Part shown: one piece after another, positions 38,174-47,536 of the stretch
Layout: every line of letters starts with the position of its first letter
How positions within the stretch are numbered: position 1 is the stretch's first letter
NCBI GenBank assembly: GCA_945878845.1
Contig: CAMCUB010000005.1
Span: forward strand, 1 to 64,000
DNA: 64,000 nucleotides
Reading direction: 5' to 3'
DNA from: Erythrobacter sanguineus
Lineage (GTDB): Bacteria; Pseudomonadota; Alphaproteobacteria; Sphingomonadales; Sphingomonadaceae
Notes under the pieces: model-generated
Database searches by the model: none
The model's input: the letters and a program-made list of their open reading frames with translations, nothing else
What the model was told of the DNA's origin: nothing
Made by a program: the position numbers and the translations under genes

Positions 38174-39844
38174 ATGGCAACGGCATTCAATGACGCGCTG
38201 CCCAAGCACCACGAGGCTACGGGGACCGAAAAGCGCGTCATCCTCGCCTCGTCGCTGGGGACGGTGTTCGAGTGGTACGACTTCTACCTCTACGGCCTTC
38301 TGGCCACGATCATCTCGGCACAGTTCTTTTCGGGGGTGAACGAGACCACCGGCTTCATCTTCGCGCTCGCGGCCTTTGCCGCTGGCTTTGCGGTCCGGCC
38401 CTTTGGCGCGCTGGTGTTCGGGCGGCTGGGCGATCTGGTCGGGCGCAAATACACTTTCCTCGTGACCATGGGCCTGATGGGGGCATCGACCTTCACGGTC
38501 GGCGTGCTGCCCTCCTATGTCAGCATCGGTGTCGCGGCACCGATCATGCTGGTGATGCTGCGCCTGATCCAGGGCCTCGCACTGGGCGGCGAATACGGCG
38601 GCGCTGCCACCTACGTGGCCGAGCACTCGCCCAACAACAAGCGCGGGCTTTATACCAGCTTCATCCAGACCACCGCGACGCTCGGCCTGTTTGCCGCGCT
38701 GCTGGTGGTGATCGGCACCCGCACCCTGATCGGTGAGGACGCCTTCAAGGAATGGGGCTGGCGCGTGCCGTTCCTCGTCTCGGCGATCCTGCTCGGCGTC
38801 TCGATGTGGATCCGCATGCAGCTGCAGGAAAGCCCGGTCTTCCAGAAGATGAAGGACGAGGGCACCAATTCCAAGGCGCCGATCTCGGAGGCCTTTGGCA
38901 ACTGGAAGAACGGCCGCTGGGCGCTGATCGCGCTGCTCGGCGCGGTCGCAGGGCAGGCGGTGGTGTGGTACACCGGCCAGTTCTACGCTCTGTTCTTCCT
39001 TGAGAAGATGCTGCTGGTCGATGGTGCGACCACCAACATCCTGATCGCGGTGGCGCTGGCCATCGGCACGCCGTTCTTCGTCTTCTTCGGCTGGCTGTCG
39101 GACAAGATCGGGCGCAAGAAGATCATCCTCGCCGGCTGCGCGCTGGCAGCTGTGACCTACTTCCCCGCCTTCCACCTGCTGGCCGAAGCCGCCAACCCCG
39201 CGCTCGCCCGGGCGCAGGCCGCCGCGCCCGTCAGCGTGATCGTCAACAATGACGAGTGCTCGGTGCAGTTCGACCCGATCGGCAAGAACAAGTTCGATGC
39301 CGAGAGCTGCGACATCGCCAAGTCGTTCCTTGCCAAGAGCGCGGTGAGCTACAGCAACACGCCAGCGGCTGCGGGCGCGATCGCGCAGGTCAAGGTGGGC
39401 AGCGCAACCTTCACCGCGCCCGATCCGGCCAAGGTGACGGGCGAGGAGCGCAAGGCGGCCATCGACGCCTTCCAGAAAGAGGTGAAGGCCGCGCTCGCCC
39501 AAGCGGGCTACCCCGCCAAGGCCGATCTCGACGCGATGAACACCCCCATGGTGGTCGCGGTGCTGACCTACCTCGTCCTGCTGGTGACGATGGTCTACGG
39601 GCCCATCGCCGCGCTGCTGGTGGAGCTGTTCCCCACCCGCATCCGCTATACCGCGATGAGCCTGCCCTACCACATCGGCAACGGCTGGTTCGGCGGCTTC
39701 CTGCCCACCACCGCCTTCGCGATGGTCGCGGCGACGGGGGATATCTACTACGGGCTGTGGTATCCGATCATCATCTGCGCGCTCACCGTGGTGGCGGGGC
39801 TGCTGTTCCTCCCCGAAACCTTCAAGCGCAACATCGACGACTGA
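38174..39844 (+). CDS. MFS transporter, metabolite:H+ symporter (MHS) type
   Basis: The 556-residue inner-membrane protein has the MHS signatures SSLGTVFEWYDFYLYGLLAT, the MFS loop FGRLGDLVGRKYTFLVTMGL, and LIQGLALGGEYGGAATYVAE. FPTRIRYTAMSLPYHIGNGW is near the end. Relatives move dicarboxylates, osmolytes or other organic acids with protons; the substrate here is unknown. Between helices 8 and 9 (about residues 350-455) lies a soluble insertion with two cysteines (NNDECSVQFDPIG and AESCDIAKSFL) that makes it longer than the usual 430-450 residues. It lies between two terminators and so is probably monocistronic. Confidence 0.9.
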   Translation: MATAFNDALPKHHEATGTEKRVILASSLGTVFEWYDFYLYGLLATIISAQFFSGVNETTGFIFALAAFAAGFAVRPFGALVFGRLGDLVGRKYTFLVTMGLMGASTFTVGVLPSYVSIGVAAPIMLVMLRLIQGLALGGEYGGAATYVAEHSPNNKRGLYTSFIQTTATLGLFAALLVVIGTRTLIGEDAFKEWGWRVPFLVSAILLGVSMWIRMQLQESPVFQKMKDEGTNSKAPISEAFGNWKNGRWALIALLGAVAGQAVVWYTGQFYALFFLEKMLLVDGATTNILIAVALAIGTPFFVFFGWLSDKIGRKKIILAGCALAAVTYFPAFHLLAEAANPALARAQAAAPVSVIVNNDECSVQFDPIGKNKFDAESCDIAKSFLAKSAVSYSNTPAAAGAIAQVKVGSATFTAPDPAKVTGEERKAAIDAFQKEVKAALAQAGYPAKADLDAMNTPMVVAVLTYLVLLVTMVYGPIAALLVELFPTRIRYTAMSLPYHIGNGWFGGFLPTTAFAMVAATGDIYYGLWYPIIICALTVVAGLLFLPETFKRNIDD

Positions 39845-39868
39845 GCTAGCCCGCAAGGGTCGCAAGGA

Positions 39869-39899
39869 GGGGCGGCGTCCGCGAGGGCGCCGCCCCTTT
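39869..39899 (+). terminator. Probable terminator after the MFS gene
   Basis: A 9-base stem, GGGGCGGCG (39869-39877) with CGCCGCCCC (39888-39896), has a 10-base loop and only three T after it. It lies 24 bases past the transporter stop. The short T-run lowers confidence. Confidence 0.7.
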
Positions 39900-39950
39900 G
39901 CATTGGCCCCTTGTTGCAGTAGCTTGCCCGCGGAGGGGAGAGGACGGGTC

Positions 39951-42900
39951 ATGATGCTGGGCGCGGCGCTGGCTGCCGCCACACTTTATCTGGGCGCGCT
40001 GTTCTGGCTCGCCGCGTGGCGCGACCGGCAGGGCGCGACGAGCGGCTGGCTCCAGAGGCGCGCAGGCGTGATCTACGGTCTCAGCCTTGCGGTCTATTGT
40101 TCGAGCTGGACCTTCTTCGGCGGAGTGGGGACGGCCGCCACCGCAGGCCTCGATTACCTCGCGATCTACCTCGGCCCGATCCTGGTCTTCACATTGGGCT
40201 TCGGGCTAGTCCGCAAGATCCTGGCGCAGGCCAAGGCGCAGCATTCGACCTCGATCGCCGACTTCCTGTCCGCCCGCTACGGCAAGAGCGCCAGCCTCGC
40301 CGCGCTGGTCACAGTCATCGCCAGCGCGGGGACGCTGCCCTACATGGCGCTCCAGCTGGAATCGGTGGGCACGACCCTGCTGTTGATGGCCCCGGACCTG
40401 CGCGAGCAGGTCGCAGCGGACGAGCTGGTGCTGATCGTGGCCGCGCTGATGGGGCTGTTCGCGATCCTGTTCGGCTCGCGCCGCGCCGACCGGCCGGGGG
40501 ACAATGCGGGGCTGGTGCTGACCATCGCGCTGGAGGCGGTGGTCAAGCTCGCCGCGCTGCTCGCGGTCGGGGCGCTGGCGCTGTGGTGGCTGCTCACCAC
40601 CGGGGGCGCACCGCTCCCGGCGCACCCGGTGCTGCTCACAGCAGGCCAGCTCGACGCGCGTTTTGCCGTCCTTACGCTGATCGCGGCGAGTGCGATCCTG
40701 TGCCTGCCGCGCCAGTTTCACATGAGTTTCATCGAGGCCCCGGGCGAGCGCGCCACGGCCGCGATGCGCTGGGTGCTGCCCGCCTATCTCGCCGCGACCG
40801 CCGCCGTCATCGTGCCGATCGTGCTCGCCGGGCTCGCGCTGCTGCCGGCGGGGACCGATCCCGACACCATTGTGCTCGCCCTCCCCCTCGCCCGCGAGGC
40901 GCCGTGGCTGGCGGTGCTGGTGTTCCTCGGCGGGTTCTCGGCGGCGACCGGCATGATCGTGGTCGCCTGCGTGGCGCTCTCGATCATGATCACCAACGAC
41001 CTTGTCGCCCCGCTGCTGCTGCGCCGCGCGCTCGCCGGGCGCGGTGACCGCAGCCGCATCGCGGGCCGCCTGCTGCTGATCCGCCGCGTGGTGATCGCCG
41101 CGCTGCTCGCGGCGGCCTATGCCTTTTATCGCGGCTTTGCGGGCGTCACCGACCTCGCCGGCTTGGGCACCCTCGCCTTCGCCGCCGCCGCGCAGTTCGC
41201 GCCGGGGCTGGTGCTGGGCATGGTGAGCCAGCACGGCAACCGGGCGGGGATGCTGACGGGTCTTGCGAGCGGCTTTGCGCTATGGCTCGCGCTGCTGATC
41301 TGGCCCGCCGCGAGCCACACCGCGCCGCTGGTCAGCATCCACGAGGATCCGCTGGTCTCGGGCGTAGTGCTGAGCCTCGGGATCAACACCGCGCTCTACT
41401 GGCTGGTCTCGGCGCTGGTGCGCCCTTCGCTGCTCGATCAGGCGCAGGCAGCGGCCTTTGTGGGGACGCCGATGCCGGGAGCGCTGCCCCGCCACGCCAC
41501 CGCCAAGCGGCTGGGCGATGTGCGCGCGCTGCTCGCCCAGTTCGTTGGGCGCGAACGGGCCGATGCCGCGCTCGCCCCCTTGCAGATGCGCAACGGCGAT
41601 CCGGCAGGCGCGGCGGTGCTGGAGCTGGCGGAGCGGGTAATCTCGGGCGTGATCGGCACGTCGTCCGCACGGATGCTGGTCGGGTCATGGGCGGGCGGCG
41701 ACCCGATCCCGCTGCCCGAAGTGGTCGCAATGTTCGACGAGACCCAGCGCCGCCTGTCCTTCTCCGCCGACCTGCTCCAGACCGCCATCGAGAGCATCGA
41801 TCAGGGCGTCGCCCTGGTCGATGGCGAGATGCGGCTGGTGGCGTGGAACAGCCGTTATCAGCAGCTGTTCGACCTGCCTGATCGTCTCGTCACCGTCGGC
41901 ACGCCGATTGCCGATCTGATCCGCTTCAACCTTGCGCGCGGGAGCCTCAGCGAGGCCGAGATCGCCGAGCAGGTCGCGCGCCGCCTCGCCTATATGCGCG
42001 CCGGGACCGAGCACCGGATCGAGCGCGTCCAGCACGATGGCCGGGTGCTCAGGATTGTCGGCGCGCCGACGCCGGGGGGCGGCTACACCACGTCCTACAC
42101 CGACATCACGCTGGACCGGCGGGCGGAGCAGGCGCTGGAAAGCAAGGTCGCCGAGCGCACCCGCCAGCTCAGCGAGGCCAATGCGCTGCTGGCGCAGGCG
42201 ACCCAGTCCAAAACCCGCTTCCTCGCTGCGGCGAGCCATGATTTGATCCAGCCGCTGAACGCTGCGCGCCTGTTCGCCTCCGCGCTCGGCGAGGAGGTCA
42301 GTGGGCAGGCTGCGCTGGAGCGGCTGGTGGCCGATCTCGACGGCTCGATCGTCGCGGCGGACCGGCTGATCCGGGTGCTGCTGGAGATTTCGAAGCTCGA
42401 CAGCGGCGGCGTGGTGCCCGCGCCCGAGCCGGTGGCGCTCGACCAGCTGTTCGAGGATGTCGCGCGCGAGTTCACGCTGCAGGCGCAGGCCAAGGGCTTG
42501 AAGCTGAAGCGCGCGCGCACAAGCGTCTGGGTGATGGCCGACCGCGCGCTGCTGACTGCGGTTCTGCGCAACCTGCTGAGCAACGCGGTGCGCTATTCGA
42601 GCAAAGGCGGCGTGCTGATCGGGGTCCGGCGGCGCGGGGGCGACTCGGTGATCTGCATCCACGACACCGGCCGGGGGATCGAACCGCAGGACATCGAGCG
42701 GATCTTCGGCGAGTTCGAGCGCGGCGCCTCGACCGACCGCGAGGGGCTGGGATTGGGCCTCGCCATCGTCCGGCGCGCGGCGCGGCTGCTCGCGGTCGAG
42801 GTGGAGACGACCTCGCGTCCCGGCCACGGCAGCCGCTTTGCTCTGGCCATGCCGGTGCTGCGGCGCGAGGCGGCGCCCGTGGCCCGCATTGTGTCGGCGC

Positions 42901-43325
42901 GCCCGTCCGCTGGTTTGGGCAATGCGCGGGTGCTGGTGGTCGACAATGACCGCGCCGCTCTCGCCGCAATCGCCGCGCTGCTTGCGCGCTGGGGGCTACA
43001 GGTCACCACCGCCGCCAGCCTCGCCGAGGCGCAAAGCCTTGTGGCCGAAGCGCCCGACCTTGCGATCATGGACTACCGTCTCGATGATGCCGAGCGCGGC
43101 GATGCGGCCTTAGCGGCGCTATGCGAGGCTTGGGGCAGCCGCTGCCCTGCGATTCTGCTCACGGCCGAGGCTTCCGAGGAGACCGAAGCGGCCGCCGCAA
43201 GAATGGGCGCGAACCGCCTGCTCAAGCCAGCCCCGCCCGCAGACCTGCGCGCGCTGATCGCGACCGCTTTGGCGCAGGGCCGCGAAAGCGCGACTCAGGC
43301 CCTCGCCGGTTCCGCCACCGGCTGA
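39951..43325 (+). CDS. crbS: CrbS-like hybrid sensor kinase with sodium:solute symporter domain
   Basis: The 1124-residue protein fuses an SLC5/PutP-like membrane module of about 12-13 helices (residues 1-480) to a PAS domain (about 610-720, ESIDQGVALVDGEMRLVAWN). Next come HisKA with phospho-acceptor His763 (FLAAASHDLIQPLNAARLFA), an HATPase domain (AVLRNLLSNAVRYSSKGG, GLGLAIVRRAARLL), and a C-terminal receiver with Asp1041 (LAIMDYRLDD). This is the architecture of CrbS kinases, which with CrbR control acetyl-CoA synthetase. Here crbR and acs lie immediately next door, supporting the assignment. The 3' end overlaps the convergent regulator gene by 31 bases. Confidence 0.9.
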   Translation: MMLGAALAAATLYLGALFWLAAWRDRQGATSGWLQRRAGVIYGLSLAVYCSSWTFFGGVGTAATAGLDYLAIYLGPILVFTLGFGLVRKILAQAKAQHSTSIADFLSARYGKSASLAALVTVIASAGTLPYMALQLESVGTTLLLMAPDLREQVAADELVLIVAALMGLFAILFGSRRADRPGDNAGLVLTIALEAVVKLAALLAVGALALWWLLTTGGAPLPAHPVLLTAGQLDARFAVLTLIAASAILCLPRQFHMSFIEAPGERATAAMRWVLPAYLAATAAVIVPIVLAGLALLPAGTDPDTIVLALPLAREAPWLAVLVFLGGFSAATGMIVVACVALSIMITNDLVAPLLLRRALAGRGDRSRIAGRLLLIRRVVIAALLAAAYAFYRGFAGVTDLAGLGTLAFAAAAQFAPGLVLGMVSQHGNRAGMLTGLASGFALWLALLIWPAASHTAPLVSIHEDPLVSGVVLSLGINTALYWLVSALVRPSLLDQAQAAAFVGTPMPGALPRHATAKRLGDVRALLAQFVGRERADAALAPLQMRNGDPAGAAVLELAERVISGVIGTSSARMLVGSWAGGDPIPLPEVVAMFDETQRRLSFSADLLQTAIESIDQGVALVDGEMRLVAWNSRYQQLFDLPDRLVTVGTPIADLIRFNLARGSLSEAEIAEQVARRLAYMRAGTEHRIERVQHDGRVLRIVGAPTPGGGYTTSYTDITLDRRAEQALESKVAERTRQLSEANALLAQATQSKTRFLAAASHDLIQPLNAARLFASALGEEVSGQAALERLVADLDGSIVAADRLIRVLLEISKLDSGGVVPAPEPVALDQLFEDVAREFTLQAQAKGLKLKRARTSVWVMADRALLTAVLRNLLSNAVRYSSKGGVLIGVRRRGGDSVICIHDTGRGIEPQDIERIFGEFERGASTDREGLGLGLAIVRRAARLLAVEVETTSRPGHGSRFALAMPVLRREAAPVARIVSARPSAGLGNARVLVVDNDRAALAAIAALLARWGLQVTTAASLAEAQSLVAEAPDLAIMDYRLDDAERGDAALAALCEAWGSRCPAILLTAEASEETEAAAARMGANRLLKPAPPADLRALIATALAQGRESATQALAGSATG

Positions 43326-43933
43326 TCCACATCGAGCTTGGCCGCCAGCAGCACCGCCTGGGTGCGGCTGCCGACCCCGAGCTTGCGCAGGATCGCGGTG
43401 ATATGCGCCTTCACCGTCGCCTCGCTGATCGACAGTTCATAAGCGATCTGCTTGTTGAGCAACCCCTGCCGGATCCCCGCCAGAATGCGCCGCTGGGCGG
43501 GGGTGAGGCTGGCAATCCGGGCGAGGTCGTCGTCCGTGCCCGCGGCGGCCTCGGGGAACCACGCATCGCCATCGCGCACCGCGGCGAGCCCCTCGCGCAT
43601 CGCCTCGAGGCTCGCCGACTTGGGGATGAACCCCGCCGCGCCCAATTGCGCCGCCGCCGCCGCAACGCGCGGCTCCTCGGAGGCCGAGACGATCACGATG
43701 GGGAGCGCAGGGTAATCCTGCCTGAGGTCCATCAGGACCGACAGGCCCGAGGAATCCGCCATATGCAGGTCAAGCAGCAGCGTCTCCGCCCCGCCCTCGG
43801 CCAGCGCCGCGCGCGCCTCGGCGGCGCTCGAGGCCTCGATGATCGCGCCCCCTTCCCACACCTTGCCGACCGCATGGGCCAGCGCGCTGCGGAACAGCGG
43901 GTGGTCGTCAGCGATGATAATCCTCGTCGTCAT
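43295..43933 (-). CDS. crbR: CrbR-like LuxR-type response regulator
   Basis: The 212-residue protein has a receiver domain (MTTRIIIADDHPLFRSALAH, phospho-acceptor Asp55 in ETLLLDLHMADSSG, Lys in GFIPKSASLEAMRE). A C-terminal NarL/LuxR helix-turn-helix follows (LTPAQRRILAGIRQGLLNKQ, then LSISEATVKAHITAILRKLG). CrbR-type regulators activate acs in response to acetate via a CrbS kinase. It lies 4 bases downstream of acs on the same strand and so is probably in the same transcript as the gene it may activate. The ATG at 43931-43933 is chosen because the receiver starts there. Confidence 0.9.
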   Translation of the reverse strand: MTTRIIIADDHPLFRSALAHAVGKVWEGGAIIEASSAAEARAALAEGGAETLLLDLHMADSSGLSVLMDLRQDYPALPIVIVSASEEPRVAAAAAQLGAAGFIPKSASLEAMREGLAAVRDGDAWFPEAAAGTDDDLARIASLTPAQRRILAGIRQGLLNKQIAYELSISEATVKAHITAILRKLGVGSRTQAVLLAAKLDVDQPVAEPARA

Positions 43934-43937
43934 GGGC

Positions 43938-45869
43938 TCAAGCGTTCTGACGGCCCTCGATGAGCCGCTCGACCAGCGAGGGGTCGGCGAGGGTCGAGGT
44001 GTCGCCCAGCGCGCCGAACTCGTTCTCGGCGATTTTGCGCAGGATTCGGCGCATGATCTTGCCCGAGCGGGTCTTGGGCAACCCGTCGGTGAAGTGGATG
44101 ATATCGGGCGTGGCAATCGGGCCGATTTCCTTGCGGACGTGGGCCTTCAATTCCGCCAGCAGCGCGTCCGAGCCCTCCTCCCCGACGTTGAGAGTGACAT
44201 AGCAATAGATGCCCTGCCCCTTGATGTCGTGCGGGTAGCCGACCACCGCAGCCTCAGCCACAAGAGGGTGGAGCACCAGCGCGCTCTCGACTTCCGCGGT
44301 GCCCATGCGGTGGCCCGAGACGTTGATGACGTCGTCCACGCGGCCGGTGATCCAGTAGTAGCCGTCCGCGTCGCGCTTGCAGCCGTCGCCGGTGAAATAC
44401 TTGGCCGAGTAGGTGCTGAAATAGGTCTGCCCGAAGCGCTCGTGATCGCCATAGATGCTGCGCGCCTGCCCCGGCCATGAGTGCGTGATGCACAGATTGC
44501 CCTCGGCCGCGCCGTCGAGCACGCCGCCTTCGCTGTCGACCAATTGCGGGCGGATGCCGAAGATCGGGAGGCCTGCGCTCCCCGGCTTCATGTCATGCGC
44601 GCCGGGAAGCGTCGTGATCATGCAGCCGCCGGTTTCGGTCTGCCACCAAGTGTCGATGATCGGGCAGCGGCCCTCACCCACGACATCGAAATACCAGCGC
44701 CATGCTTCGGGGTTGATCGGCTCGCCGACCGAGCCGAGCAGCCGCAAGGACGCGCGGCTGCGGCTGGTCACATGGCTGTCGCCCTCGCGCATCAGCGCGC
44801 GGATCGCGGTGGGGGCGGTGTAGATGATGTTGACCTGGTGCTTGTCGACCACGTCCCAGAACCGCCCGTGATCGGGGTAGTTGGGCACGCCCTCGAATAC
44901 CACCGCGGTCGCGGCGTTGAACAGCGGGCCGTAGACGACGTAGCTGTGCCCGGTCACCCAGCCGATATCGGCGGTGCACCAGAACACCTCGCCGGGCTGG
45001 TAGTCGAAGATGTAGTGGAAGGTCGTCGCGGTCCACACGCCGTAGCCGCCGGTGGTGTGGAGCACGCCCTTGGGCTTGCCCGTGGAACCGCTCGTGTAGA
45101 GGATGAACAGCGGATCTTCCGCACCCATCACCTCGCACGGGACATCATCATCGCTGGCGAGATCGGCGAGCCAATGGTCGCGGCCCTCCACCATCTCCAC
45201 CGCGCCGCCGGTGTGCGGGATCACCAGCACGCCTGCGACATGGGTCGCATGGGCGGCCAGCGCGAGCGCGGCGTCGACATTGGCCTTCAGCGGCACGTGC
45301 TTGCCGCCGCGCAGGCCTTCATCGGCGGTGATGACGAAGCGGCTGCCGCAATCCTCGATGCGGCCGGCAAGCGCCTCGGGCGAGAAGCCGCCGAACACCA
45401 CCGAATGCACCGCGCCCAGCCTTGCGCAGGCGAGCATCGCGACCACCCCTTCGAGGATCATCGGCATGTAGATCGTCACCCGCTCGCCGCGCATAACACC
45501 CAGCTTTTTCAAGGCATTGGCTATGCACACCACCTCCTTGTGCAGCTCGCCATAGGTGAGCTTGCGCGAAGGGGTGGCCGGATCGTCGGGCTCGAAGATC
45601 AGCGCGGTGCGATCCGCGTGCTCGGGCAGGTGCCGGTCGACCGCGTTGTGGCACAGGTTGAGCGCGCCATCCTCGAACCATTTGATCGCGACCGGATCAT
45701 AGGCCCACTCCCCGCCCACCGTGGGCGCCTTGGTCCAATCGAGCCGCTGCGCCTGTTCCAGCCAGAAGGCATCGGGTGTCTCCACCGAGGCGCGATACAT
45801 CGCGGCATATTGCTCGGAGGTGCAATGCGTGGGCGTGTGGGGCTGGGGCCGCTCTACAGCGTGGATCAT
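43938..45869 (-). CDS. acs: Acetyl-CoA synthetase
   Basis: This AMP-forming enzyme converts acetate, ATP and CoA to acetyl-CoA. The 643-residue protein has the ANL signatures [40 protein letters not shown] and [20 protein letters not shown]. The C-terminal [17 protein letters not shown] contains the lysine acetylated in related enzymes to switch activity off. Its length is typical. It starts an operon with crbR and is divergent from a porin gene across 147 bases. Confidence 0.97.
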   Translation of the reverse strand: MIHAVERPQPHTPTHCTSEQYAAMYRASVETPDAFWLEQAQRLDWTKAPTVGGEWAYDPVAIKWFEDGALNLCHNAVDRHLPEHADRTALIFEPDDPATPSRKLTYGELHKEVVCIANALKKLGVMRGERVTIYMPMILEGVVAMLACARLGAVHSVVFGGFSPEALAGRIEDCGSRFVITADEGLRGGKHVPLKANVDAALALAAHATHVAGVLVIPHTGGAVEMVEGRDHWLADLASDDDVPCEVMGAEDPLFILYTSGSTGKPKGVLHTTGGYGVWTATTFHYIFDYQPGEVFWCTADIGWVTGHSYVVYGPLFNAATAVVFEGVPNYPDHGRFWDVVDKHQVNIIYTAPTAIRALMREGDSHVTSRSRASLRLLGSVGEPINPEAWRWYFDVVGEGRCPIIDTWWQTETGGCMITTLPGAHDMKPGSAGLPIFGIRPQLVDSEGGVLDGAAEGNLCITHSWPGQARSIYGDHERFGQTYFSTYSAKYFTGDGCKRDADGYYWITGRVDDVINVSGHRMGTAEVESALVLHPLVAEAAVVGYPHDIKGQGIYCYVTLNVGEEGSDALLAELKAHVRKEIGPIATPDIIHFTDGLPKTRSGKIMRRILRKIAENEFGALGDTSTLADPSLVERLIEGRQNA

Positions 45870-45934
45870 CTCGACTCTCCCTAATTCTCGGCCTTCTTTT
45901 ACATCAGGCTACACCGCCCGCCCCGTCAGACAAA

Positions 45935-45946
45935 GGTCTTACGACC
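45935..45946. promoter_or_regulatory. Short dyad in the acs-porin divergent promoter
   Basis: GGTC-TTAC-GACC is a small inverted repeat in the 147-base divergent gap, 66 bases upstream of the acs ATG. It is a candidate contact for the neighbouring LuxR-type regulator, but the arms are only 4 bases, so this is weak. Confidence 0.3.
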
Positions 45947-46016
45947 ATCCGCTAGCTGTCCGGCCCGCCGACTTCGGCCCATTTTCGGGAGACATAAGAG
46001 AGGATGGGAGAGTCAC

Positions 46017-47456
46017 ATGGTTCAATCGGGAGTGGCCCGGGCCTTCCGGGCGGCGCTGCTGGGGGCGAGCATGCTGGTCGCGGGGCCCGCACTGGCGCAG
46101 GAGCAGAGCGTCGACGCACGGCTCGACCGGCTTGAGAAGCTGGTCGAAGGGCTGATCACGCGGCTCGATGCCGACGCGGGTGCGAAGGCCGAGCAGGCCG
46201 AGGCGCTCGCAGCGGTCCGCGCCGAAACCGGGGCGATCCGGGCCGAGCAGCAAGCGATGCGCAGCGAGGTCGAAGAGACCGAAGCGACCACCCGCACCCT
46301 CGTCACCAAGCAGGCCGAGATGTCGGACAAGCTGATCGACTTCGCGATTCCGCAAGGCGAGGGCTTCCGGGTCGGCAAGACCCGCGTCACCTATGGCGGC
46401 TATGTCAAGCTCGACGCGGTCAGCCAGCGCACCAGCGGCGGACAGCTGGCCGGCAATTCGATCCTGCGCGACTTCCTGTTTCCCTCCTCGATCCCCGTCG
46501 GCGGCCGGCCGAGCGGGTTCGACACCGATTTCTCCGCCCGCCAGACGCGCTTTCTGTTCAAGACCGAGACCGATGTCGGCACCGATCACAAGCTGAGCAG
46601 TCTGATCGAGCTCGATTTCAACGTCACCGATGGCGGGAACGAGCGGGTCACCAACAGCTTCAGCCCACGCATCCGCCACGCGCTGATCAACTACGACAAC
46701 TGGACCTTCGGGCAGGGCTGGTCGACCTTCCAGAACGTGACGGCGCTGCCGGATTCGCTCGATTTCATCGGGGTGACGCCGGGCACGGTGTTCGATCGCC
46801 AGCCGCTGATCCGCTACACCAAGGGCGGGCTTCAGATCGCCGTCGAGCAGCCCGAAACCGTGGTCACCGCCCAGAACGGGGCTCAAGTGACGCCGGGCGA
46901 CGACCAGATCCCCGACATCATCGGCCGCTACAACTGGAGCGGCGACTGGGGCACCTTTACCGCCGCCGGGATCGTGCGCCAACTGCATGTTTCCACCGAC
47001 GATCTGATGGGCGTCGACGATGCCGCCTGGGGCTATGGCCTCAGCCTCTCGGGCAAGCTCAAGGTTGGCGCGAAGGACGACTTCCGCTTCATGGCGACCG
47101 CGGGCGACGGGCTGGGGCGCTATATCGGGCTCAACATCGTCAACGATGCCGCGATCCACACCGACGGGACGCTCGACCCGATCTTCACCTGGTCGGGCTT
47201 TGCCGTCTATCGCCACGTCTGGGCGGACCGGCTGCGGACGAACCTCGGGGGGTCGTACTTCAAGGCCGACAATCCGGTGCGGCTCACCACCAATCAGGTC
47301 ACCGACGAGAGCTGGAACGCCTTTGCTAACCTGATCTGGAACCCGGTCGGCCCGCTCAATGTCGGGGTGGAAGTGATGTATGCGACCCGCACGCTCGAGG
47401 ACGGGCGCAGCGGCAATCTGCAGCGGGTGCAATTTTCGACACAGTACAATTTCTGA
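46017..47456 (+). CDS. DcaP-like outer-membrane porin
   Basis: The 479-residue protein has a signal peptide (cleavage near PALAQEQ) and a coiled-coil N-terminal segment (residues about 30-105, rich in Glu/Ala/Arg heptads such as AEQAEALAAVRAETGAIRAE). A beta-barrel starting TRVTYGGYVKLDAVSQRTSG follows, ending RVQFSTQYNF with a terminal Phe. This matches the DcaP group of trimeric porins for organic acids. Divergent from acs, it may admit acetate or other carboxylates. The gene ends at a long inverted repeat. Confidence 0.88.
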   Translation: MVQSGVARAFRAALLGASMLVAGPALAQEQSVDARLDRLEKLVEGLITRLDADAGAKAEQAEALAAVRAETGAIRAEQQAMRSEVEETEATTRTLVTKQAEMSDKLIDFAIPQGEGFRVGKTRVTYGGYVKLDAVSQRTSGGQLAGNSILRDFLFPSSIPVGGRPSGFDTDFSARQTRFLFKTETDVGTDHKLSSLIELDFNVTDGGNERVTNSFSPRIRHALINYDNWTFGQGWSTFQNVTALPDSLDFIGVTPGTVFDRQPLIRYTKGGLQIAVEQPETVVTAQNGAQVTPGDDQIPDIIGRYNWSGDWGTFTAAGIVRQLHVSTDDLMGVDDAAWGYGLSLSGKLKVGAKDDFRFMATAGDGLGRYIGLNIVNDAAIHTDGTLDPIFTWSGFAVYRHVWADRLRTNLGGSYFKADNPVRLTTNQVTDESWNAFANLIWNPVGPLNVGVEVMYATRTLEDGRSGNLQRVQFSTQYNF

Positions 47457-47458
47457 AC

Positions 47459-47531
47459 CCCCGCCCCCCAATACCCAAAATGGCAATATTTCACGTAAAA
47501 CATTGCCATTTTGGGTATTGGGGGGGCGGGG
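47459..47531. terminator. Near-perfect 29-base inverted repeat, probable bidirectional terminator
   Basis: The left arm 47459-47487 and right arm 47502-47531 are complementary over 29 pairs with a single extra G in the right arm. The loop is 14 bases. The left arm begins 3 bases after the porin stop and the right arm ends 5 bases before the ompW stop, so it fills the convergent gap exactly. It lacks a trailing T-run; the stem itself holds AAAA/TTTT. Termination or 3'-end protection for both transcripts is the likely role. Confidence 0.8.
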
Positions 47532-47536
47532 CAGCC

